The notes: generated by a model not told the origin, from the letters alone. A DNA stretch of 64,000 bases from Ruegeria sediminis (GCF_005938215.1 NZ_VCPD01000001.1:1-64000); one strand, 5' to 3'. Positions 28,634-37,883 are shown, counted from the stretch's first letter. Numbers and translations: made by a program.

Positions 28634-29266
28634 ATGGAAACGAGTTTCGTCATCGGATTTTTCGGCGCGCTGTTCGCGATCATGAACCCGGTCACCAACC
28701 TGCCGGTCTTCCTCAGCGTGACAGACGGCGCGTCTCCGGCCGACCAGCGCAAGATCGCCGTGAAAACCGCCATCTACTGCCTGGTCCTGGGCGGCGCCTT
28801 CGCCGCCATCGGCGCGCAGGTGCTCAAGCTGTTCGGCATCAGCATCGACGATCTGCGCGTCGCGGGCGGCATGGTCATCCTCATCTTCGCCCTGAACATG
28901 CTGAACGGCAGCGAAAGCAGTTCGCATCACGGGTCCGAAGGCGAAAAAAGCGCCTACCCCGCCCCGGAAACCGTCGCCTTCTACCCGCTGGCCTTTCCGA
29001 TCCTCGTCGGGCCGGGAACGATCACGACGCTCATCGTCTATTCGCACCATGTCAACGACGCGGCGCACCTCGTCGCCTATGTGGGCGTGTTCCTGTTCGT
29101 GGTGGCGCTGCTGACCGTGACCTTCTGGAACGCCGCCGCGCTGGGACGCCGCCTGTCGGAAACCGCGCGGGTGATCATGAGCCGGTTCATGGGCATGATC
29201 CTTGCCGCCATCGCGATCTCGATGATCACCGACGGCCTGAAATCGCTTCTGCCGGGTCTGGCCTGA
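28634..29266 (+). CDS. MarC family (UPF0056) integral membrane protein, second copy
   Basis: A 210-residue membrane protein with about six helices. IMNPVTNLPVFLSVTDG near the start and FYPLAFPILVGPGTITTLIVY near residue 120 are the paired family motifs, and LRVAGGMVILIFALNML matches the central helix. Between them is a hydrophilic loop with SSSHHGSEGEKSA. It runs opposite to the flanking glyQ and DUF6446 genes and so interrupts their shared direction. Only moderately similar by eye to the first MarC (254-901), so it looks like a separate paralogue and not a recent duplicate. Confidence 0.9.
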   Translation: METSFVIGFFGALFAIMNPVTNLPVFLSVTDGASPADQRKIAVKTAIYCLVLGGAFAAIGAQVLKLFGISIDDLRVAGGMVILIFALNMLNGSESSSHHGSEGEKSAYPAPETVAFYPLAFPILVGPGTITTLIVYSHHVNDAAHLVAYVGVFLFVVALLTVTFWNAAALGRRLSETARVIMSRFMGMILAAIAISMITDGLKSLLPGLA

Positions 29267-29274
29267 TCGGCCCA

Positions 29275-30204
29275 TCAGGCCGCGTGCCCCCCGGCCGCCG
29301 TCTGCACGAAGGCGTCGGCGCATTGCTTGGCCAGCGCCCGCACCCGGCCGATATAGGCCTGCCGTTCGGTCACCGAGATCACCCCGCGCGCGTCCAGCAG
29401 GTTGAAGATGTGGCTGGCCTTGATGCACTGGTCATAGGCCGGATGCGCCATGACGATGCGCTTGCCGGTCTTGGGATCGACATGCTCCTGCGCCAGGATC
29501 GTGGCGCATTCGGCCTCGGCCTCTTCGAAATGGCGCAGCAGGATTTCCGTGTTCGCAACGTCGAAGTTCCAGCGCGCATATTCCTCTTCGGTCTGTTTGA
29601 ACACGTCGCCATAGGTCAGCGGTATCGGCGCGTCCGGGTCGTTGAAGGGCATGTCCATCACGTGATCGACGCCCAGCACGAACATCGCCAGACGTTCCAG
29701 ACCATAGGTCAGCTCGCCCGAGACCGGCGTGCAGTCATGGCCGCCGACCTGCTGGAAATAGGTGAACTGGCTGACCTCCATGCCGTCGCACCAGACTTCC
29801 CAGCCCAGCCCCCAGGCACCCAGGGTGGGGCTTTCCCAATCGTCCTCGACGAAACGGATGTCGTGCAGGGCCATGTCGATGCCGATGGCTTCGAGGCTGC
29901 CCAGATACAACTCCTGCAGATCCGGCGGGCTGGGTTTGATCAGCACCTGGTACTGGTAATAATGCTGCAGCCGGTTCGGATTCTCGCCGTACCGCCCGTC
30001 CGTGGGGCGGCGCGACGGCTGGACATAGGCCGCGGCCCAGGGCGACGAGCCCAGCGCCCGCAGCGTCGTTGCCGGGTGGAACGTCCCGGCGCCCACTTCC
30101 ATGTCATAGGGTTGCAGAACGGCGCAGCCCTTGGACGCCCAGTAGGACTGAAGGCGCAGGATGATTTCCTGAAAAGAGCGCGGGGCGCTGGACTTATCGG
30201 TCAT
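29275..30204 (-). CDS. glyQ: Glycyl-tRNA synthetase alpha subunit
   Basis: A 309-residue class II synthetase subunit. [20 protein letters not shown] and [21 protein letters not shown] open the protein; motif 2-like [19 protein letters not shown] and [20 protein letters not shown] follow, with [17 protein letters not shown] near the C-terminus. It activates glycine and pairs with GlyS. The open frame allows MPRGNV six codons upstream, but GAGGGAATGTC before ATG 30204 favours the shorter form. It converges on marC with nine bases between stops. Confidence 0.96.
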   Translation of the reverse strand: MTDKSSAPRSFQEIILRLQSYWASKGCAVLQPYDMEVGAGTFHPATTLRALGSSPWAAAYVQPSRRPTDGRYGENPNRLQHYYQYQVLIKPSPPDLQELYLGSLEAIGIDMALHDIRFVEDDWESPTLGAWGLGWEVWCDGMEVSQFTYFQQVGGHDCTPVSGELTYGLERLAMFVLGVDHVMDMPFNDPDAPIPLTYGDVFKQTEEEYARWNFDVANTEILLRHFEEAEAECATILAQEHVDPKTGKRIVMAHPAYDQCIKASHIFNLLDARGVISVTERQAYIGRVRALAKQCADAFVQTAAGGHAA

Positions 30205-30415
30205 GACATTCCCTCTGGGCACGGAACGGCCCGTTTCCGGTCGGCTTGGCCCTTCCTATGCAAGGGACCAAAGGGCGTCAACGGCGCATTGGCCGGGGCT
30301 GTCGCCCGACCGCCACACCCGTCCGCCGCCTCTTTCCGGGCATGGCTTTCGCCTTAGAATCCTGCTTATGGTGCGGCAAAGTTCAAGGCATTCCGGAATA
30401 CTGGACACAAGTAAA

Positions 30416-32161
30416 ATGGTACGAGCATTCACGACAGTCGTTTTCCTTCTTTTCTGCGGTCTGCGGGCCGCCTTCGCCCAGCAGGCTCAGGACGAGGGCG
30501 TCTGGGTCCAGATCGAAGCCCTACCGACGCTGCAGCAGGCGCAGGAACGGGCGCAGGACTATTCGGACGCGCTGGCGGATGTGAACGGGTTCCGGCTGGG
30601 CAGCGGATGGTACGCGATCGTCCTGGGCCCCTATCTTAGGTCCGACGCGGAACAGGTGCTGCGCGTCTACCGGGCCGAGCGCCAGATACCCGCCGACAGC
30701 TTCCTCGCCTTCTCTGGCTCCTTCGGACAGCAGTTCTGGCCGATCGGCGCGAACCTGCTGGACCGTGCCGCCGTCACCCCGCCTGTCGAACAGTCGGCCC
30801 AGCCGCAGCAGCCGGAAATCGTTCGCCGCGACGAACCGGCAGACGAGACGCGCGCCGAGGCGCTGCGCAGCGAACAGCTGCTTAGCGGCCAGGAACGCAT
30901 GGATCTGCAGATCGCGCTGCAGGCCGCCGGGTTCTACAACGCGGCGATCGACGGCGCCTTTGGCCCCGGAACCCGCCGTTCGATGCAGGACTGGCAGCTT
31001 TACAACGGCTTCGAGGCGACCGGCATCCTGACGACGCGGCAACGCAAGCTATTGATGGACGACTACAACGAACCGCTCATCAGCGTCGGCATGAAGCGTT
31101 ACACCGACCGCGAGGCGGGCATCGAAATGCACCTGCCGCTGGGCGCCGTCGAATTCTCACGCCACGAAGCGCCTTTCGCGCATTTCGACAGCAGTTCGGA
31201 CCTGGGCGCACGGGTGCTGCTGATCAGCCAGAAGGGCACCGAAGCGACGCTGCGCGGGCTCTACGAGGTCATGCAGACGCTTGAAATCGTGCCGCTGGAC
31301 GGCCCGCGCGAACGCAGCCGGAACAGCTTTGTCCTGCAGGGTCAGGGCAACGGCATCGTTTCCCACACCGAGGCCGAGTTGCGCGACGGCCAGATCAAGG
31401 GCTTCACCCTGGTCTGGCCCGAGGGCGACGAAGCCCGCCGCGCCCGGGTGCTGGCGGCGATGAAAGCCAGCTTCAACCGGATCGACGGCGTGCTGCCCGA
31501 CACCGCGGGCGCCGATGCCGAACAGCGGATCGACCTGGTTGCCGGGCTCAACATCCGCAAGCCGCGCCTGTCCCGCTCGGGCTTCTACGTCGATGCGACC
31601 GGCGCGGTCCTGACGGTGGCCGAAGTGGCCGACGGCTGCGCCCGGATCACGCTGGATGGACGGTTCGACGCCAATGTCGCGGCTCGGAACGACGATCTGG
31701 GCGTTGCGCTGCTGCGCCCGGTTCAGGCCCTTGCGCCGATCACCGTGGCGCAACTCGGCGCAGCCGGGCCGCGGATTTCGTCAGAGGTGGCCGCCTCGGG
31801 CTATTCCTACGAGGGCGCGCTCGGCGCCCCGACCCTGACATTCGGCAAGGTCTCGGATGTGCGCGGCCTGAACGGCGAGGCCGGCATCTCGCGGCTCGAA
31901 CTTGCGGCGCAGGCCGGGGATGCGGGCGGACCGGTCTTCGACGAAGACGGCAACGTGGTCGGCATGCTGCTGCCTGCGCCGGCCAAGGACAAGGCCCTGC
32001 CCCGCAATGTCAGCTTCGCCGCAGACGCCGCATCCCTGACGCGGGTTCTGGCCGATGCCGGAATGCGCGGGCGCGAAGCGCAGACCAATGCCGACATCTC
32101 GCCCGATGAACTCAGCAACAGGGCGTCCGGCATGACCGTTCTGGTCAGCTGCTGGGACTGA
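30416..32161 (+). CDS. Exported SPOR / peptidoglycan-binding protein with degenerate trypsin-like domain
   Basis: A 581-residue protein. Residues 1-21 are a signal peptide ending AFAQ. Residues about 25-105 resemble a SPOR domain (VWVQIEALPTLQQAQERAQD, WYAIVLGPYLRSDAEQVL). Residues about 160-220 are a PG_binding_1 repeat (LQIALQAAGFYNAAIDGAFG, GTRRSMQDWQ). The C-terminal third (about 385-560) follows a trypsin-like fold: VLTVAEVADGC aligns with the usual His-containing segment but has Glu403; DDLGVALL keeps the Asp; GDAGGPVFDEDG has Ala503 instead of the nucleophilic Ser. Two of three catalytic residues are therefore missing. It probably acts as a periplasmic, peptidoglycan-bound scaffold. 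Start ATG 30416 is chosen for the signal peptide. Confidence 0.85.
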   Translation: MVRAFTTVVFLLFCGLRAAFAQQAQDEGVWVQIEALPTLQQAQERAQDYSDALADVNGFRLGSGWYAIVLGPYLRSDAEQVLRVYRAERQIPADSFLAFSGSFGQQFWPIGANLLDRAAVTPPVEQSAQPQQPEIVRRDEPADETRAEALRSEQLLSGQERMDLQIALQAAGFYNAAIDGAFGPGTRRSMQDWQLYNGFEATGILTTRQRKLLMDDYNEPLISVGMKRYTDREAGIEMHLPLGAVEFSRHEAPFAHFDSSSDLGARVLLISQKGTEATLRGLYEVMQTLEIVPLDGPRERSRNSFVLQGQGNGIVSHTEAELRDGQIKGFTLVWPEGDEARRARVLAAMKASFNRIDGVLPDTAGADAEQRIDLVAGLNIRKPRLSRSGFYVDATGAVLTVAEVADGCARITLDGRFDANVAARNDDLGVALLRPVQALAPITVAQLGAAGPRISSEVAASGYSYEGALGAPTLTFGKVSDVRGLNGEAGISRLELAAQAGDAGGPVFDEDGNVVGMLLPAPAKDKALPRNVSFAADAASLTRVLADAGMRGREAQTNADISPDELSNRASGMTVLVSCWD

Positions 32162-32178
32162 GCCGGCGCTGACGCCCG

Positions 32179-33753
32179 TCAGAGGATACCGGGCGTCACC
32201 CGGATCAGCGTCGGCCCGTCGGCCTTGAAGGCCGCGCGAACCGCGCGCTGCATCTCCTCCAGCGTTTCGGGCGCCGCCGATGCGGCTCCGAACGCCTCGG
32301 CCAGCTTGCAGAAATCGGGGTTGTGGGCGGCCACCGCGTTCGGCGCGATCTGGACCCGCACCATGCTGTCCTCGATCTCCTGAAGCTTGCCGTTGTCCCA
32401 CAGGATGATCGGCAGCGGCAGGCCCAGCTCGACCGCCACCCCCAGTTCCTGCATCGTGTACTGAAACCCGTAGTCCCCGGCGATGACCGCCGTCGGTTTG
32501 CCCCGCCGCGCCACCGCACCGCCGATCCCCGCGGGCAAGGCATAGCCGAGCGCCCCGAACCCGGCCGGGTGATGCCAGTGGAAGGGATAGGACATGTCCC
32601 AGATCTCATTGGCGACATAGGCGAATTGCGTCATGTCCGAATAGATCATCGCATCCGCAGGCATCGCCGCGCGAAGCGCGTCCGCCACGGCGATGATGCC
32701 CGGGCGCTCGGCATCCACCTCGGCCCGCCACCGCGCCCGCACCTCGGCGACCTCCTCGGCGCGCCATCCGGTGGCCGGCTTCGCCTCTTCCGTCGCTTCC
32801 CAGAGCGTGCGGGCAAAGCTGTCTCCGTCCGCCTGCAGCTTGACCTGCGCCCGCTGCCCGTCCGACAGAACCTCGGGGTCCAGATCGACCCGGACCAGGA
32901 TCGCCCCATGCCCCAGTTCCTCGCGCCACAGATCGACCTCGGCCAGCTTGGTGCCGACCGCAATGACCAGATCGGCCGAGCCGATGATGTCGGCGCTGCC
33001 CGGCCGGGCCAGCGACGCGCCGAAATCCAGCGCATAGCCCGCCCCGGCCAGACCGCGGCCGGGACAGGTGGTGAAACAGGCCGCCCCCAGCTGGTTCAGG
33101 ATCTGCCGCCAGAGGTTCGAGCGCGCACCGCCGCCGAGGATGAACAAGGGCCGCCGCGCGGTGTTCAGCAACGACAGCACCGGCGCGATGTCGGGTTTCA
33201 GCGCCCTGGTGCGCAGGGCCGGCTGGTTCGGAAACGGCGCCGGTTCGGCCTGCGCTTCAAGCTGCGCGATCGGGATCTGGATGTGCTTGGGGCGCGGCCG
33301 GGACAGTTCGAACTCCTCGAAGGCGCGCTCGACCAGGCCATAGGCGGCCTGCGCCGTTTCCGCCCTGAGCGACCAGTCGCAGACCGCAGCCGCCGCGCCC
33401 TGCTGGTCCTTCATTTGGTGCAATTGCCCGCGGCGCGAAGCGGTCTCGTCCAGGCACGAGGAAATCACCAGCATCGGCACGGAATCCGAATAACCCTGTC
33501 CCATCGGCGTCATGATGTTGCACAGGCCCGGCCCGGTGATCACATAGGCCACGCCCGGCCGTCCCGTGGCGCGCGCATAGCCGTCGGCCATGAACCCGGC
33601 GCCCTGCTCGTGCCTTGCCAGGACATGCGTGATGCCGGCTTCCTCGATGCCGCGGTACAGTTCCAGATTGTGTACCCCCGGAATGCCAAAGACGACCTCC
33701 ACGCCCCGATTTCTGAGCATGTGCGAGATTTGCGCGCCGAGCGGCCGTTTCAT
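32179..33753 (-). CDS. Thiamine-diphosphate-dependent enzyme, acetolactate synthase-like (possible 2-ketoarginine decarboxylase)
   Basis: A 524-residue TPP enzyme. The PYR domain has the conserved Glu in LARHEQGAGFMADGYARATG (about residue 50), the middle domain has RRPLFILGGGARSN, and the PP domain has GDYGFQYTMQELG with LPIILWDNGKLQEIE. Acetolactate synthases, guanidino-oxopentanoate decarboxylase (AruI) and similar enzymes share this plan; I lean to an AruI-type activity only from overall resemblance to Rhodobacterales proteins so annotated. The ATG overlaps the trkH stop by four bases, so it is translated from the trkH transcript. The frame is open upstream within trkH, but that part is shadow. 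Confidence 0.8.
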   Translation of the reverse strand: MKRPLGAQISHMLRNRGVEVVFGIPGVHNLELYRGIEEAGITHVLARHEQGAGFMADGYARATGRPGVAYVITGPGLCNIMTPMGQGYSDSVPMLVISSCLDETASRRGQLHQMKDQQGAAAAVCDWSLRAETAQAAYGLVERAFEEFELSRPRPKHIQIPIAQLEAQAEPAPFPNQPALRTRALKPDIAPVLSLLNTARRPLFILGGGARSNLWRQILNQLGAACFTTCPGRGLAGAGYALDFGASLARPGSADIIGSADLVIAVGTKLAEVDLWREELGHGAILVRVDLDPEVLSDGQRAQVKLQADGDSFARTLWEATEEAKPATGWRAEEVAEVRARWRAEVDAERPGIIAVADALRAAMPADAMIYSDMTQFAYVANEIWDMSYPFHWHHPAGFGALGYALPAGIGGAVARRGKPTAVIAGDYGFQYTMQELGVAVELGLPLPIILWDNGKLQEIEDSMVRVQIAPNAVAAHNPDFCKLAEAFGAASAAPETLEEMQRAVRAAFKADGPTLIRVTPGIL

Positions 33754-35201
33754 CCGTTTCTCCAGAATTTGAGGGTAAAGATCGCATAGACCGCCAGCAG
33801 CTCCAGACGGCCGATCAGCATGGCCGCCGACAGCAACCACTTGGCGGCGTCGTTGAGCCCGGCGAAATTTCCCGACGGCCCGATCTGCGGGCCCAGGCCA
33901 GGGCCCACATTGGCCAGAGCCGTCGCCGCGCCGGACACGGCGGTGATGAAGTCCAGACCGGTCAGCGCCAGCGCCCAGGCCAGAACGCCCAGCGTCACCA
34001 CGAAGAACATGAAGAAACTCATCACCGAACTCAGGACATCCTGACCGATCGGGCGGCCTTCGTATTGCGGGATGAACACGCCATGCGGCGAGCGGATGCG
34101 CCGGATCTGGACCTTGATCGACGCGAACAGCAGCTGGTAGCGGAAGATCTTGATCGAACACACGGTCGATCCGGCGCATCCGCCGATCAGGCCGATGAAA
34201 AAGAACATCATGACCGCAAGGCTGCCCCAGGTCATGTAGTCCACGCTGGCATAGCCGGTGCCCGAGATGATCGAGGTGATGTTGAACAGGGATTCGCGAA
34301 AATTCTGCTCCCAGTTTTGGGGGAACACCTGGGCCAAAACCAGCGACGTCACCGCCACCAGCACCGCGATGATCGCCAGAAAGACCCGGATCTGGGTGTC
34401 CTGCCACAGCGGCTGGGCATTGCCGTTGACGAACTGGACGTAGCGGACGAAAGGAAGCGCCGCCAGGATCATGAAGACCGACGCCGCGTATTCCGCCGGG
34501 CCCGAGAAGGTGCCGAAGGACGCGTCGTAGTTGGAAAATCCGCCGGTCGACATCGTGGTCAGGGAATGGACCAGCGCGTCGAAAAAGCTCATGCCGAGAC
34601 CGGCATAGACCATCGCGCAGACGGCGGTCAGGAAGATGTAGATATAGGCGATCTGGCCCGCGATCTCCTGTGCGCGCGGCAGGATTTTCCCCATCGTCTC
34701 AAAGCCTTCCGAGCGGAAGATCTGCATCCCCCCCACCCGCAGTTCAGGCAGGAACACCATCGCGAAGACGATGATGCCGATGCCGCCCAGCCATTGCAGC
34801 AGCCCGCGCCACAACAGCAGGCCGCGCGGCAGGGCATCGAGCCCCGCGATCACGGTCGAGCCGGTGGTCGTCAGGCCCGACATCGCCTCGAAGAAGGCAT
34901 CGACGAACCGCAGCTCGGTTTCGCCGAACATGAAGGGAATCGCCCCGAAGAAAGGCAGGGCGACCCAGACGCCCGTGGTCAGAAGAAAGGTCTGCCGGAT
35001 GGTCAGGCCCTCGCCGACGCCGTTGGAACAGCTCAGCGCCAGAACGCAGCCGGTCAGGATGGTGATGACCGCGCTTTCAAGAAAGACGTGCCACTCACCG
35101 CGGCCTTCCAGCAGATCCGCGATCATCGGCAGCAGCATGGTCGCGCCCAGAAGCGCGACCAGCAGGCCGATCACATATCCGACAGGGCGCAGGTCCATCA
35201 T
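33750..35201 (-). CDS. trkH: TrkH family potassium uptake protein
   Basis: A 483-residue channel-like membrane protein with four M1-P-M2 repeats. Selectivity loops are recognisable as LTTTGSTVIAG (about residue 110), TMSTGGFSNYDASF (about 220), ISGTGYASVDYMTWG (about 315) and TALANVGPGLGPQIG (about 435). TrkH works with the NAD-binding subunit TrkA, which is not in the window. It precedes the TPP enzyme gene with an ATGA overlap, an unexpected functional pairing. Confidence 0.93.
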   Translation of the reverse strand: MMDLRPVGYVIGLLVALLGATMLLPMIADLLEGRGEWHVFLESAVITILTGCVLALSCSNGVGEGLTIRQTFLLTTGVWVALPFFGAIPFMFGETELRFVDAFFEAMSGLTTTGSTVIAGLDALPRGLLLWRGLLQWLGGIGIIVFAMVFLPELRVGGMQIFRSEGFETMGKILPRAQEIAGQIAYIYIFLTAVCAMVYAGLGMSFFDALVHSLTTMSTGGFSNYDASFGTFSGPAEYAASVFMILAALPFVRYVQFVNGNAQPLWQDTQIRVFLAIIAVLVAVTSLVLAQVFPQNWEQNFRESLFNITSIISGTGYASVDYMTWGSLAVMMFFFIGLIGGCAGSTVCSIKIFRYQLLFASIKVQIRRIRSPHGVFIPQYEGRPIGQDVLSSVMSFFMFFVVTLGVLAWALALTGLDFITAVSGAATALANVGPGLGPQIGPSGNFAGLNDAAKWLLSAAMLIGRLELLAVYAIFTLKFWRNG

Positions 35202-35253
35202 GACGCGAAGCGTTGGCGCGAGGGACCTGCAGTGTCAAGCCGAAGGCGTTGCC

Positions 35254-36192
35254 TCAGGCGTCGGTTCCGGGCTTCCGCACCGGCATCGCGGGCGGTTTCG
35301 AAGGCGTCCGCGTCCGGCGCGTGTTTTTCTTGGCGCCTGCCGTCCGGCTGGCCGGCGCGCTCGGAGCCTGCGCCGGCGCCTTGGCCTGGGCCGCGGCAGT
35401 CGCAGGTTTCACGTCAGCGGCGGGCTTGGCCGCCTGCGCCGCAACGTCCTTGACCGGCGCGGCCTCGGCCGGTTTTGCCGGGGCGGCTGCGGGCGCCGCC
35501 TGCGGCGCTGTGGCCACGGGCTGGCTTGCGGGCGCGGATGCCGCCACGACCGGCTTGGCCTGGGGCGCCTGCTGCGCGGCTACCGGTGCCGCCGGCGTTG
35601 CAGAAGCCGGCGCCTCCACCGACCTGTTGACCGGCTTGAAGATTGCCTCGGTCGCGGGCTTTTCAACCGGCTTTGCCTCGGCGGCCTTCGGCGCTGCCGC
35701 AACGGGCTTCGCCGCTTCCTTCACGGCCGCGGCGGTTTTTGCCTGCGCCACGGGTTTTGCCGCGGTCTTGGCCGCCGGCGCCTTGCTGGCCGGCGCTTTG
35801 CGGGCCGGGGCTTTTTTCACCGGTTCCGCCTTCTTGCGGGCGGGCTTGGCCTTCGCGGCGGCAGCCTTCTTGGCCGGCGCCTTCTTTTTGGCCGGGGCGG
35901 GCTTGGCTTTGGCCGGGGCGGGCTTCGCTTCGACCTCGACCGTGCCGACCACCTTCAGGGCAGGACCGGAGGTGCCGTTTTCGGCCTTGGCCGAATTTGC
36001 GGCGGGAACGAATTCGCGTGTGACGATCGACGGCGCGGAAGCCGCGATCCGCAGCGCGCGGACCTGAAGCATCGGCAGATCCATGGCCGAGCGCGTCATG
36101 ATCTGCATCATTCTCAGCTGATTTGTCAGTGCGTATCCCGCCACCCGCATGGCGGCGGCTTGTAATTCAAGCGGTCTGGAAATTGGATTCAT
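35254..36192 (-). CDS. Ala/Lys/Pro-rich protein with phasin-like N-terminus
   Basis: A 312-residue protein in two parts. Residues 1-60 are amphipathic and Met/Leu-rich (LQAAAMRVAGYALTNQLRMM), without a signal peptide. From about residue 85 it is low-complexity, repeating PAPAKAKPAPAKKKAPAKK-like units and then Ala/Pro-rich sequence to the end, as in histone-H1-like bacterial tails. The start at 36192 has GAGGAG about ten bases upstream. A CTGC-N4-GCAG element (36253-36264) upstream is of the type bound by the PHB regulator PhaR, so a granule-associated role is possible. I cannot assign a family with confidence. Confidence 0.6.
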   Translation of the reverse strand: MNPISRPLELQAAAMRVAGYALTNQLRMMQIMTRSAMDLPMLQVRALRIAASAPSIVTREFVPAANSAKAENGTSGPALKVVGTVEVEAKPAPAKAKPAPAKKKAPAKKAAAAKAKPARKKAEPVKKAPARKAPASKAPAAKTAAKPVAQAKTAAAVKEAAKPVAAAPKAAEAKPVEKPATEAIFKPVNRSVEAPASATPAAPVAAQQAPQAKPVVAASAPASQPVATAPQAAPAAAPAKPAEAAPVKDVAAQAAKPAADVKPATAAAQAKAPAQAPSAPASRTAGAKKNTRRTRTPSKPPAMPVRKPGTDA

Positions 36193-36516
36193 TATTTTTG
36201 TGCTCCTCATAATATCCAAGGTCCTGGAGAGTGGTGCAGGAAACCCGCCCTGCTGCCGAAGCAGGTTGGAGTTGCCTTGCAAACTTCTGCATCACGCAAT
36301 TCGGCCCCCTTCCGGTCCGGCACCCCGCCAACCGCGCTGGTAAGGGTCTGCTGCTGCATTTGCATGCACCATAGGGCGAATCGTTGAGCAAGCGCAGCAA
36401 GAATGTGCTGCAGTGCGGCAATAAGTTCTCCGGGTGGCGGAAATCCGCTTACCTTACGTCAACCCGTCGTTGTGAAACGGCCTCCGACGCACCGGAAACC
36501 GCTTGTCGCAACGGGA
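36193..36516 (-). promoter_or_regulatory. Intergenic region upstream of the Ala/Lys/Pro-rich gene
   Basis: 324 bases between folE2 and the phasin-like gene, with no convincing coding sequence. It contains the exact CTGC-N4-GCAG element at 36253-36264, a near match at about 36408-36418, and several TTGC/GCAA runs. The T-tract expected of a terminator behind folE2 is not evident. Confidence 0.5.
36253..36264. promoter_or_regulatory. PhaR-type element CTGC-N4-GCAG
   Basis: CTGCCGAAGCAG fits the CTGC-N3-4-GCAG element reported for PhaR binding in Rhodobacter-type phasin promoters. It lies about 60 bases upstream of the ATG at 36192. A short motif like this can arise by chance in GC-rich DNA. Confidence 0.4.
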
Positions 36517-37620
36517 TCAGCCGACGTGGAACAGGGTGTTGAACAGCTTGGGATCGAGGCTGGTCGCCGCGAAGGTCGGACCTTCGGTCAGGACCGACAC
36601 CGCGTCGTGGCTGTGCAGGCTTTCCTGATGGCTGGCGATCACGCGGAAATCGCCGATGTGATGGTCGGCCTGCAACTCGGCGCAGAACAGACGCGCCGCG
36701 TCCTCGACGAAGATCGGGTTCGATGCGTTCAACTCGGCAAAGGCCTGTTCGTCCTCGCGTTTGACCATCACCTGCGTCTCGGTCGGCACCGCCCGGCGGC
36801 AGAGCGCGATCAGATCCTCGAACCACAGGCAATCGGCATCCGTATCCACCACGGCCGAAATCCGCGCCACCGACCGCTGTGAATGCGGCGTCGCCAGCCG
36901 GCCGCGCATCGAACGCGCATGTTCGCTCAGCTCCAGCGAGCAGGGGCAGGTCGAGGAATAGACGTAGTCCAGATGCATGATCTTCTGGCGCACTCCGGCC
37001 TGTTCCACCAGTTCCAGCGCGATGTCGTAATACTGATACCCCGAAAGCCCCGAACGCAGGCTCTCGACCCGGACCGGGTACGAGAACCGCATCTGGATGC
37101 GCGCATCGAAGCTGTCGAGATCGGTCATATAGTCGTTCAGCGCGGCTTCCATCACTTCGAAGCTGAAGGTGCGCTCGGCATGCTTGTAAAAGGACCGCAT
37201 GATCCGGGACATGTTGATGCCCTTCTTCTCGGCCTCGAGACTTACGGTCCCGGTCACCGAGGTTTCCAGCGTCAGATCCTCGCCGTGCTTGCGGTGGAAC
37301 CGGATGGGCAGACGGAAGTTCGAGATGCCCACATGCTGGATCTGCTGCTTCGCGCCCCGGATCAGGCTCGCCGGCCCGTTCTGCAGGTCGGGCAGCGCGG
37401 CCCTGTAGGCCTCGTCGACGGTGAAATGCTCGTCATACTCGCGCGACAGCGCGGGATAGTTGGTCGGCACCAGCCCCGGAACCAGCCGGGCGACCGCCGG
37501 ATCAAGCTGGCTGATTTCAGCTTCACTTGCGGATTCCGCCCATTTCCGCAGCAGCGCCAGCGCGGCGGCGGCTTCCTCGCGGTCGGGGGTCTCGTCGATC
37601 TTGCGAGCGTGAAAGTTCAT
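36517..37620 (-). CDS. folE2: GTP cyclohydrolase I type B (FolE2)
   Basis: A 367-residue enzyme that converts GTP to dihydroneopterin triphosphate, the first step toward folate. The FolE2 family is recognised by QHVGISNFRLPI, SLEAEKKGINMSRIMRSFYK, the active-site Cys segment YSSTCPCSLELSEHARSMRG and FVEDAARLFCAEL. Unlike FolE it does not require zinc specifically. FolE is not seen in the window, and FolB/FolP are encoded 17 kb away. It is divergent from the 2OG oxygenase gene. Confidence 0.95.
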   Translation of the reverse strand: MNFHARKIDETPDREEAAAALALLRKWAESASEAEISQLDPAVARLVPGLVPTNYPALSREYDEHFTVDEAYRAALPDLQNGPASLIRGAKQQIQHVGISNFRLPIRFHRKHGEDLTLETSVTGTVSLEAEKKGINMSRIMRSFYKHAERTFSFEVMEAALNDYMTDLDSFDARIQMRFSYPVRVESLRSGLSGYQYYDIALELVEQAGVRQKIMHLDYVYSSTCPCSLELSEHARSMRGRLATPHSQRSVARISAVVDTDADCLWFEDLIALCRRAVPTETQVMVKREDEQAFAELNASNPIFVEDAARLFCAELQADHHIGDFRVIASHQESLHSHDAVSVLTEGPTFAATSLDPKLFNTLFHVG

Positions 37621-37883
37621 CGGCGCATTTCCTCGGCTGGTCGCAGGTGTATAGACGACTTCTGGACAAGTTCCAATCTAGTGCGTTTTCGCGCCAAGTA
37701 GCATCCCGGATCAAAAAAAGTGGGCGAAAACCGTCGTTTTTCACCCGCCTACGTCCTTGGACGGTGTTTTTTGACATCCATCGCCGCGCGCTGCCGGGGC
37801 CGGATCGTCCTGACCGCCGATTTTCGGCTTTGCGCCCGGTCAATTCTGATGCAGCTTGGATGCGACGCGAAACCGGTTCTGAC

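Noticed and set aside
25486..30357. A 1623-codon open frame on the plus strand
   Set aside because: It runs antisense to glyS, gltS, DUF6446 and glyQ, which have clear family motifs. The composition is the Arg/Gly/His-rich pattern of a GC-rich shadow frame.
33754..34407. Long N-terminal extension of the TPP enzyme
   Set aside because: It lies inside trkH in another frame; the family N-terminus begins at the ATG 33753 that overlaps the trkH stop.
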